Shown: one piece after another, positions 1 to 6,165 of the stretch
Layout: every line of letters starts with the position of its first letter
Numbering within the stretch: position 1 is the stretch's first letter
Origin: Bdellovibrionales bacterium
GTDB taxonomy: Bacteria > Bdellovibrionota > UBA1018 > CAIPTA01
Assembly: GCA_021730855.1 (NCBI GenBank)
Contig: JAKFYM010000225.1
Coordinates: forward strand, 1 to 7,989
DNA length: 7,989 nucleotides
Direction: 5' to 3'
Made by a program: the position numbers and the translations under genes
Notes under the pieces: model-generated
Seen by the model: the letters and a program-made list of their open reading frames with translations, nothing else
The model's database searches: none
What the model was told of the DNA's origin: nothing

Positions 1-20
1 GGCGGGCAATACTTACTGTA

Positions 21-767
21 ATGCCTGCCTTTTTTCTTATTCTATTTACCTTGTTTACCACCAGCTGTGATCGCCTTTTGCCTAAGGGAAAGGTGCCTTC
101 TTCCGTCACCAGCGCCTTGAGTCCAGAGCGAGAGAGTCAGGCGGCTGAGCCCACAAATGGCCTTATGAGCCCCGCGGAGAAGTTTTCTTTTCATCGCTGG
201 CTGGTAAAGGAGATGGTGGAGCAAGTTTACGCTCAAGCTTCTAAGTCGGAGAACGAAGTCAATGATTGGGCTAATGTGCTCTCCCAGCGAGGAAGCATTG
301 AGGGCGTGTATCATGGCCTCGTGCTCTCTTCGCGCTATAGTGCCCTTGAGACGGGCAAGGCAGACCTCAAGGCGGTGCGTTTTTTTGCTACTGCCATGGC
401 CCTTTTGGAAAATCCATCGCTTCCTGATACGGATCCTTTTCTGAAGGAAAACACTGCCAGGTACGCCAAGGAATATATGTCGGCCTCCACATTCACCCTG
501 AAGCGAATATTAGGGGAGAAGGTCCTGAAAGAAGTCGAAAAGCGTAAGGGCGAGAAAGAAAAGCTGGCCGCCTGGTACGCGGCCTTGGCCACGCATTGGG
601 CTCGTCTGGGTATTCCTTTTGGGTTAGAGCAACGAAATCGCAAGGACGAACCTTTCCACTTGAAGTGGGCTCAAGAGAATAACTTGGGTCTTCTGGAGTG
701 GGAGCTTTTGAATCGCACCCATCGTGCATTGAACTTCTATGGCGGGCTCAATCTGGCCGGTAAGTGA
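21..767 (+). CDS. Putative lipoprotein of unknown function (start uncertain, possibly 5' partial)
   Basis: I do not recognise this protein as a named family. From the ATG at 21 it has 248 residues and opens with a hydrophobic stretch (residues 3-12) ending in TTSC, a lipobox-like site with Cys16 as the candidate lipidated residue. Thr at -3 is less usual than Leu. Asp17 at +2 would mean inner-membrane retention under E. coli rules, which may not apply here. A low-complexity linker (about 20-50) follows, then a mostly helical soluble region. Residues about 58-112, with W83, an RGSIEGVY stretch and an SSRY stretch, loosely resemble DUF4214-type repeats (helix, Trp, Gly-Ser turn, final Ser-x-Tyr). 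That link is inference only. Residues 160-190 are rich in Lys/Glu. The short signal peptide lacks basic residues and there is no ribosome binding site in 1-20. The frame is open to the left edge with an Arg codon at 3-5, so the real start may be upstream. The 3' end overlaps the convergent ATPase gene by 20 bases. Confidence 0.72.
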   Translation: MPAFFLILFTLFTTSCDRLLPKGKVPSSVTSALSPERESQAAEPTNGLMSPAEKFSFHRWLVKEMVEQVYAQASKSENEVNDWANVLSQRGSIEGVYHGLVLSSRYSALETGKADLKAVRFFATAMALLENPSLPDTDPFLKENTARYAKEYMSASTFTLKRILGEKVLKEVEKRKGEKEKLAAWYAALATHWARLGIPFGLEQRNRKDEPFHLKWAQENNLGLLEWELLNRTHRALNFYGGLNLAGK

Positions 768-1818
768 CCTGAGTGTTGACGTCGAAGAAGTTGGGCGGGA
801 ACTGCACGCCTGTTTCTGTGAATCTTTCCATAAAAGAGGGAACTAGGCCGGTAGCCTGCAAGGAGTCCGTCTTTTTGTCTCGCGAAAACAGCGACTGGGA
901 AGTCACCGTGCCTTGCTCCATGCCTGTTAGCTCGATGATGTCGTGCACGATACGCTGGCCATTTTTGGTCCGCTTGAGTTGAATGATGACGTCAATGGCG
1001 GAAGCCATTTGCTGGCGTAGCGCTGTTAGGGGCATGTCCACATTAGCGGTCACCACGAGGCTCTCTATGCGGCTGAGGCAATCCCTGGGGCTATTGGCGT
1101 GGACGGTGGTCATGGAGCCATCATGGCCAGTGTTCATGGCCTGGAGCATTTCGAAAGTCTCGTCGCGACGGCACTCACCCACGATGATGCGGTCGGGGCG
1201 CATGCGCAGGGCATTCATGAGGCATTCCCTGGTGGTGACTACTCCGCCCTTGCCTTGGAATACGGACTCAAGGCGCACCCAGTTGGGATGAGTGAGGTTG
1301 ATCTCGGCCACATCTTCGATTGTGACGATCCTTTGGTTGTGTGGAATCAGGGACGATAGGGTGTTGAGAAAAGTGGTTTTTCCCGTGCCGGTGCCCCCAC
1401 TCACCACAAGATTCACCCTTGCCATCACGCAGGCGTGTAGGAAAAAGGCGGATTTGTCGGTGATCGCTCCCATGTGGATGTAGTCCTGAAGCGTGAAAGC
1501 AGCTTTACGAAACTTACGAATGGTTAGGCTGGCGCCAGAGGGAGCCATTGGGGGCAAAACAGCATTTATGCGTGAGCCGTCGGGGAGATGGCCATCCATA
1601 TAGGGGCGCTCGGCGTTGATCGTGCGGCTATTGAAGCTGGCAATCTGTTGGATGAGGTCTTGGAGCGATTTTTCTGAAGGAAAGTGGATATTGGTTTTCA
1701 CCAGTTTTCCCTCTTTCTCAACAAAGATGGAGTCGAGGCGATTCACCATGACTTCCGAAATGGAGTCGTCCGCAAGGAGGGGCTGAAGGGCACCGAAATT
1801 CAGGTTTACATTTTCCAT
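748..1818 (-). CDS. cpaF: CpaF/TadA-type secretion ATPase (VirB11 superfamily), short form
   Basis: This is a cytoplasmic hexameric ATPase of the type II/IV secretion superfamily, the kind that powers Tad/Flp pilus assembly. From ATG 1818 it has 356 residues. The N-terminal domain (about 6-110) carries the CpaF signatures LLADDSISEVMVN and LPDGSRINAVLPP. The RecA-like domain has Walker A GGTGTGKTT (141-149), the Asp box RIVTIEDVAEI (163-173), Walker B RIIVGECR (210-217) and the His box MNTGHDGSMTTVHANSP (228-244), all intact. CpaF proteins commonly have a longer N-terminal region before the LLAD motif, and here it is nearly absent. A GTG at 1878 would add 20 residues, but it lies inside queA, so I prefer the ATG at 1818. 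No clear Shine-Dalgarno precedes it. No other pilus gene is visible, so the gene is an orphan within this window and its machine cannot be named. It is divergent from queA and overlaps the lipoprotein gene at its 3' end. Confidence 0.92.
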   Translation of the reverse strand: MENVNLNFGALQPLLADDSISEVMVNRLDSIFVEKEGKLVKTNIHFPSEKSLQDLIQQIASFNSRTINAERPYMDGHLPDGSRINAVLPPMAPSGASLTIRKFRKAAFTLQDYIHMGAITDKSAFFLHACVMARVNLVVSGGTGTGKTTFLNTLSSLIPHNQRIVTIEDVAEINLTHPNWVRLESVFQGKGGVVTTRECLMNALRMRPDRIIVGECRRDETFEMLQAMNTGHDGSMTTVHANSPRDCLSRIESLVVTANVDMPLTALRQQMASAIDVIIQLKRTKNGQRIVHDIIELTGMEQGTVTSQSLFSRDKKTDSLQATGLVPSFMERFTETGVQFPPNFFDVNTQVTYRPD

Positions 1819-1853
1819 CAAATCATCGTAACAAGGCGCAGCGGCCCATAAAA

Positions 1854-1857
1854 GGAG
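1854..1857 (+). promoter_or_regulatory. Ribosome binding site of queA
   Basis: GGAG within AAAGGAGTAT lies 10 bases before the ATG at 1868 but only 4 bases before the in-frame TTG at 1862. The spacing, together with the family's usual MKLxDFDYxxP beginning, decides for ATG 1868. Confidence 0.7.
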
Positions 1858-1867
1858 TATTTTGGCG

Positions 1868-2884
1868 ATGAAACTCACGGATTTTGACTATGAAGTTCCA
1901 GAGTCCCTGGTGGCGCAGCGGCCCCTGGACAAGCGAGATGCCTCTCGCATGCTGGTCCTTCATCGTAAAACTGGCCGCATCGAGCATTGCCACTTCCTAG
2001 ATATTCCCGCCTTTCTTAGCTCCCGTGACACTTTGGTTTTTAATCGTAGCCGCGTGGTCAAGGCGCGCTTGATCGGTCAGCGAGGAACGGGAGGGAAGGT
2101 CGAGATCTTTCTCCTGCAGCGCCTGAGCAAAAACTGTTTTGAGTGCCTCGTCAAAGCCACCGCGAGCAAAAAAGAGGGCCTAGAGTTTTCTTTTGGTGAT
2201 TCGATGAGAGGCAAAATTCTTCGTTCCACCGAAATGAACATGATTTATGAAGTGGAACTTCAAGCCGTGGACGAGCGCATTGATTTCTGGATCGATCATT
2301 ATGGTCGCGTGCCTCTGCCGCCCTATATTCACCGTGAGGCTGATGGCCTAGACATTAGTCGTTATCAAACGATCTATGCCGAAGAACCAGGCTCGGTGGC
2401 CGCGCCCACCGCGGGCTTGCACTTTACGCCCGAAATGCAGGCGGCACTGCAGGCCAAGGGCGTGAACCTGGAGTATGTGACGCTTCATGTGGGCCTAGGC
2501 ACTTTTCAGCCCATCAAAACAGAAAATATTGATGAGCATCGAATGCATCGAGAGTCCTTCACGGTGAGCCCTGGCCTGAAAAAGAAATGCGCTGAGGCGC
2601 GGGTGAAAGGCGAGCGGATCGTGGCGGTGGGGACGACGTCGGTACGCGCTCTGGAGAGCGCCGCCCGCGGCCTTGCGGAAAGCACGGATTTGTTTCTGCG
2701 GCCTGGTTCGGAATTCCTTTGGGTAGACGCTCTCTTCACAAATTTTCACCAGCCTAAGTCTAGCCTCGTGGTGATGCTTTCGGCCTTTGTGGGGAACCGT
2801 GAAATGCTTCTGGAAGCTTATCAAAAGGCCGTGGAAGAAAAATATCGTTTCTTCTCCTACGGCGATTGTATGTTGGTTTTGTGA
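1868..2884 (+). CDS. queA: S-adenosylmethionine:tRNA ribosyltransferase-isomerase (QueA)
   Basis: QueA transfers and isomerises the ribosyl group of S-adenosylmethionine onto preQ1 already inserted at position 34 of GUN-anticodon tRNAs, giving epoxyqueuosine, the step after Tgt. The 338 residues match the usual family length of about 340-356. Family blocks are seen in order: the MKLTDFDYEVPE start, a QRPLDKRDASRML block, VFNRSRVVKARL, PLPPYI, GSVAAPTAGLHFT, HVGLGTFQP, an HRMHRE block, VGTTSVRALES, LFTNFHQPKS and the terminal YRFFSYGDCMLVL. No frameshift or lost block is evident. The ATG at 1868 is supported by a GGAG 10 bases upstream. The stop TGA overlaps the GTG start of tgt (GTGA, 2881-2884), which points to translational coupling of the two queuosine genes. 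It is the first gene of a five-gene same-strand run, and only 49 bases separate it from the divergent cpaF start. Confidence 0.97.
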   Translation: MKLTDFDYEVPESLVAQRPLDKRDASRMLVLHRKTGRIEHCHFLDIPAFLSSRDTLVFNRSRVVKARLIGQRGTGGKVEIFLLQRLSKNCFECLVKATASKKEGLEFSFGDSMRGKILRSTEMNMIYEVELQAVDERIDFWIDHYGRVPLPPYIHREADGLDISRYQTIYAEEPGSVAAPTAGLHFTPEMQAALQAKGVNLEYVTLHVGLGTFQPIKTENIDEHRMHRESFTVSPGLKKKCAEARVKGERIVAVGTTSVRALESAARGLAESTDLFLRPGSEFLWVDALFTNFHQPKSSLVVMLSAFVGNREMLLEAYQKAVEEKYRFFSYGDCMLVL

Positions 2885-4005
2885 ACGTTCACTTTAGCTT
2901 AGAAAAACAGGATGGAAGTGCGCGGGCCGGCACTCTACACACCCAGCATGGGTCGGTTGCTACGCCCATGTTTATGCCCGTGGGTACCGCAGCCACGGTG
3001 AAGTCTCTCACTCCAGAAGAACTAGTAGGAATGGGAGCCGGCATTATCCTAGCCAATGCCTATCATCTCTATCTCCGGCCCGGGCACACGCTGATTGAGG
3101 AGCTAGGCGGCTTGCACCGCTTCATGGGTTGGAAGGGCGCTATCCTCACGGACAGTGGTGGATTTCAGGTCATGTCGCTCTCGGAGCTCCGCAAAGTGAC
3201 AAAAGACGGAGTGGAGTTCAGCAGCCATATTGATGGCAGCAAGCACTTTATTTCACCCGAGGTCTCCATGGCCGTGCAGCGGGCCTTGGGTAGCGACATC
3301 GTGATGGCTTTTGATGAGTGCGTGAAACATCCCGCCACGCGTGAGGAAGTGAAACGCAGCCTGGAACTCACCACAGAGTGGGAAAAGCGCAGCCGTGCCG
3401 TGGAGCTGAAGCCACACCAGGGCTTGTTCGGAATCTTGCAAGGAGGCATGTATCCCGATCTACGAAGGGAACATTTTCAAATGCTTCAGGACATTCCTTT
3501 TGAGGGCTGGGCAATCGGTGGTCTTTCCGTGGGGGAGCCGCCAGAGCTCATGTACGAAATCCTCGACAGCACCGCCCCGCTCTTGCCGCAACAGAAAGTG
3601 CGGTATTTGATGGGTGTGGGAACGCCGCAAGATTTGATTGAGGGCGTGGCGCGTGGAATAGACATTTTTGATTGTGTGATGCCCACGCGCAATGCCCGTA
3701 ATGGAACTTTGTTTACTAGTCAGGGAAAGTTGCATATTAAAAACGCCCGTTACCTGCGAGATCCTGCTCCCCTAGACGAGAACTGCGGTTGTTATACCTG
3801 TCGTAATTTCTCGCGTTCCTACCTTCGCCATCTTTTTCAGGCAGGGGAAATTTTAGGAGCCCGCTTGAATACCATTCATAACCTACATTTTTACTTGGAC
3901 CTTATGCGTCAAGCGCGGCAGGCAATCCAAGAGCAACGTTTTTCCGCCTTTCGACGCGGGTTTCTAGGCGCCTACGGGCTCGCCCCCGAAGAAAATTTGG
4001 GATAG
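2881..4005 (+). CDS. tgt: tRNA-guanine(34) transglycosylase (Tgt)
   Basis: Tgt swaps guanine 34 for preQ1 in tRNAs for Asp, Asn, His and Tyr, supplying the substrate of QueA. The protein has 374 residues, like E. coli Tgt (375), and key positions fall on the same numbers: Asp91 in TDSGGFQ, the nucleophile Asp264 in IFDCVMPTR, and zinc ligands Cys302, Cys304, Cys307 and His333. Other family blocks present are TPMFMPVGTAATVKSL, NAYHLYLRPG, FGILQGGMY and AIGGLSVGEP. I chose GTG 2881 because it overlaps the queA stop by four bases and gives the standard N-terminus. A TTG at 2866 in the same frame would add five residues and has no merit over it. The protein looks intact and catalytically complete. 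It is followed after 27 bases by yajC. Confidence 0.97.
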   Translation: MNVHFSLEKQDGSARAGTLHTQHGSVATPMFMPVGTAATVKSLTPEELVGMGAGIILANAYHLYLRPGHTLIEELGGLHRFMGWKGAILTDSGGFQVMSLSELRKVTKDGVEFSSHIDGSKHFISPEVSMAVQRALGSDIVMAFDECVKHPATREEVKRSLELTTEWEKRSRAVELKPHQGLFGILQGGMYPDLRREHFQMLQDIPFEGWAIGGLSVGEPPELMYEILDSTAPLLPQQKVRYLMGVGTPQDLIEGVARGIDIFDCVMPTRNARNGTLFTSQGKLHIKNARYLRDPAPLDENCGCYTCRNFSRSYLRHLFQAGEILGARLNTIHNLHFYLDLMRQARQAIQEQRFSAFRRGFLGAYGLAPEENLG

Positions 4006-4017
4006 TCTCCACAATCT

Positions 4018-4022
4018 AGGAG
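4018..4022 (+). promoter_or_regulatory. Ribosome binding site of yajC
   Basis: AGGAG sits 10 bases before the ATG at 4033, in the short gap after tgt. It is one of only two clear Shine-Dalgarno sites in the five-gene run. The other genes start at overlaps or very short gaps without one. Confidence 0.65.
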
Positions 4023-4032
4023 ATCCATTACG

Positions 4033-4365
4033 ATGACATTTGACCTCGCTTACGCAGACACTGCCGCCCAAGCCGTTGTTCCCGCCTCTCAGCCCAGTAC
4101 CTTGGGAATGTTGCTTCCCTTTCTTTTGATGTTCGCCGTCTTTTATTTTCTGATGATTCGTCCACAGCAAAAGAAAATGAAAGATCATGAAGCTTTGGTG
4201 AACAACCTACAAAAGGGGGAAGAAGTGATTACCAATGCCGGGATCTTTGGCCGCATTCATGGCATTGCCGATAAGTTCATCACCTTAGAAGTGGACAGCA
4301 ATGTGCGCATCAAGGTGCTCAAAAATCAGATTGCCACTGTTCTCAAGGCTGAGCAGAAAGTCTAA
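4033..4365 (+). CDS. yajC: Sec translocon accessory protein YajC
   Basis: YajC is a small single-pass inner-membrane protein that associates with SecDF and the SecYEG translocon. The 110-residue product has the standard build: a short polar N-terminus, one membrane segment (about 24-42), the conserved RPQQKK stretch immediately after it (43-48), and a cytoplasmic domain with KGEEVITNAGIFGRIHGI (61-78) and a basic-hydrophobic C-terminal strand region. The ATG at 4033 is supported by AGGAG 10 bases upstream. The N-terminal 20 residues are Ala/Thr/Gln-rich with little charge. In many bacteria secD and secF come next, but here the recJ start follows 6 bases after the stop. The tgt-yajC order is widespread in Gram-negative bacteria and supports the assignment. 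Confidence 0.96.
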   Translation: MTFDLAYADTAAQAVVPASQPSTLGMLLPFLLMFAVFYFLMIRPQQKKMKDHEALVNNLQKGEEVITNAGIFGRIHGIADKFITLEVDSNVRIKVLKNQIATVLKAEQKV

Positions 4366-4371
4366 GTCTTT

Positions 4372-6165
4372 GTGACCTGGCACCTCAAGGAAGAAGCTAC
4401 GCTCACCTCCGGCCTGCGCGCTGAAGATTTAGTCCAGTCTTTTGGTTTTCCGCTTTGGATCGCCAAGATTTTGCACCATCGTATGCAGCACTGGGGCGAC
4501 CAAAGCCCCGATGCCGTGAAGCGCTTCCTCGAGCCCAGCTTAAAATTCCTGCCTGATCCATTCTTGCTCCCCGATATGGACCAAGCCGCGGATCGTTTGG
4601 CCGAGGCCGTGGTGGAAGGCCAGAAGATCGCCATTTATGGCGACTATGATGTGGATGGAACTGTGGGGTCGGCCGTATTGCGGCGCTTTTTGCGTGGCCT
4701 CGGCGTGGAGCCTGTTGTTTACCAACCGGACCGGCAAAAAGAAGGCTATGGCGTGAACCAGGCGGCGATAGAGCGGCTGATCGAGGGCGGGGCCCAGCTA
4801 CTGATCACCGTGGACTGTGGCATCACCAGCGTGGCCGAGGTCGAGCGCGCGAATGCGTTGGGTGCGGATGTCATCATTTGCGATCATCACGAGCCCAAAG
4901 ATATTTTACCGCCCGCCTATGCGGTGCTGGATCATAAACGTTTGGACAACGAGAGCTCTATCCGTTCGCTCTGCGGCGCGGGCGTGGCTTTTTATCTGGC
5001 GATGGCCACTCGTTCTATTTTAAGAGACATTGGGCATTTCGATCCGGAAATGGGGGGGCATAAAGAGCCCGACATCCGCGAACTCCTCGATTTGGTAGCC
5101 TTGGCCACGGTGGCAGACATGGTTCCTCTCGTAGAGGAAAACCGAATTCTGCTGCGTGCCGGTTTGGATCGTTTGCGACGTGCGCCCAGCACGGGCTTGC
5201 TAGAGCTGCTGAAATCGGCTGGCGTGGCTCCTGAAGACGTGACTCCTTATCATTTGGGTTTTGTGCTCGGCCCTCGCATCAATGCTTCTGGAAGGCTTGG
5301 ATCTGCTAACGCGGCTCTGGAATTGCTCTCCACCACGGATGTGGCTGAAGCTAGAAGGCTGGCAGAGCACCTGACTGGCGTGAACGCGGAGCGGATGCGC
5401 CTGCAAGGGGAAATCGCCGACCAGGCTCTGGCCCAAGCTGAGGAACAGCTCGCGCTCTATGGAAAAGATTTACCGGCTTTTGTGCTAAGCGCTGACGATT
5501 GGCATGAGGGTGTGATTGGCATCGTGGCTTCGAAGGTGGTCGAGCGGTTCCATCGTCCGGCGGTGGTGCTTACCTTTGGAACTCATACGGGCCTCGGCAA
5601 GGGCTCGGTGCGAGGCATGAATCGCTTGGATATGCTCGCGGCCCTCGAAGCTTGTGCGGGATTATTGGCGGGCTTTGGTGGTCATAAAGCCGCTGCAGGC
5701 TTGAGCGTGGCGCGCGAGAATCTGGAGGGCTTACGCCAAGGTTTTGCGGCGGCCGTGGGTGCGCAGGTGGAAGCCCTTGCGGGCGAAGGCATTCGCGTAC
5801 TGAAGCGGGAAGTGGCCGTGGATGCTAGGCTCGAGGAGGCTGAGCTAACGTCTGAGGCGGTGGAGCTTTTGGATCGTTTGGGGCCTTTTGGTATCGGCAA
5901 TAGCGAGCCGGTGGTGCTTTTGTCGGGTTGGAAAATCTCGGGGTCGCGTACCTTAAAGGAGCGGCACCTGAAGATTCAGTTCACCTCCACAAAAAATAAA
6001 AATTTGGAGGGATTTTGGGCCAATGGGGTAGGGCGCCTAGAGGTAACGGAAACGAGCGAGATCAATGTTTTTTGTCTCCCGCAGTTCAATACCTTTCGCA
6101 ACCGCAAAACCTTAGAACTCAAAATCAAAGACATCCGTGCCAGTAAGAGCGAAACTTCCCACTGA
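4372..6165 (+). CDS. recJ: Single-stranded-DNA-specific 5'-3' exonuclease RecJ
   Basis: RecJ degrades single-stranded DNA 5' to 3' in RecF-pathway recombination, base-excision and mismatch repair. The product has 597 residues, close to the family norm. DHH-domain motifs are IYGDYDVDG (88-96), TVDCG (146-150), DHH (171-173) and ATVADMVP (245-252). GPRINASGR (300-308) follows, then WHEGVIGIVASK (377-388) and the DHHA1 block SVRG (412-415) with FGGHKAAAGL (435-444). The last 120 residues are the OB-fold-like region starting around LGPFGIGN (503-510). All expected metal-binding Asp and His residues are present. After the DHH motif the usual Asn-Pro pair is replaced by VLDHKR (185-190), a variation whose effect is unknown. 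Start GTG 4372 lies 6 bases past the yajC stop and has no clear Shine-Dalgarno, so translation may be coupled. The 3' end overlaps the acyltransferase gene by 29 bases. The mutS end downstream is a functional neighbour only by chance as far as can be seen. Confidence 0.96.
   Translation: MTWHLKEEATLTSGLRAEDLVQSFGFPLWIAKILHHRMQHWGDQSPDAVKRFLEPSLKFLPDPFLLPDMDQAADRLAEAVVEGQKIAIYGDYDVDGTVGSAVLRRFLRGLGVEPVVYQPDRQKEGYGVNQAAIERLIEGGAQLLITVDCGITSVAEVERANALGADVIICDHHEPKDILPPAYAVLDHKRLDNESSIRSLCGAGVAFYLAMATRSILRDIGHFDPEMGGHKEPDIRELLDLVALATVADMVPLVEENRILLRAGLDRLRRAPSTGLLELLKSAGVAPEDVTPYHLGFVLGPRINASGRLGSANAALELLSTTDVAEARRLAEHLTGVNAERMRLQGEIADQALAQAEEQLALYGKDLPAFVLSADDWHEGVIGIVASKVVERFHRPAVVLTFGTHTGLGKGSVRGMNRLDMLAALEACAGLLAGFGGHKAAAGLSVARENLEGLRQGFAAAVGAQVEALAGEGIRVLKREVAVDARLEEAELTSEAVELLDRLGPFGIGNSEPVVLLSGWKISGSRTLKERHLKIQFTSTKNKNLEGFWANGVGRLEVTETSEINVFCLPQFNTFRNRKTLELKIKDIRASKSETSH

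Noticed and set aside
983..1359. Plus-strand open frames across the ATPase gene
   Set aside because: They lie opposite the strongly conserved Walker and His-box coding region of cpaF and show no family features. They are shadows of the real gene.
1805..1834. TTTACA (1805-1810) as a -35 box for a queA promoter
   Set aside because: The sequence 17-18 bases downstream (GTAACA or TAACAA) is a poor -10 match, so the -35-like hexamer alone is not enough.
1819..1878. A 20-residue N-terminal extension of the CpaF ATPase from GTG 1878, with a hydrophobic stretch resembling a membrane anchor
   Set aside because: It is antisense to the queA ribosome binding site and start, does not resemble the CpaF N-terminal region, and an ATG at 1818 gives a family-like beginning.
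2866..2880. TTG 2866 as the start of tgt
   Set aside because: It adds five residues with no homology. GTG 2881 overlaps the queA stop in the common GTGA arrangement and gives exact agreement with E. coli Tgt residue numbers.
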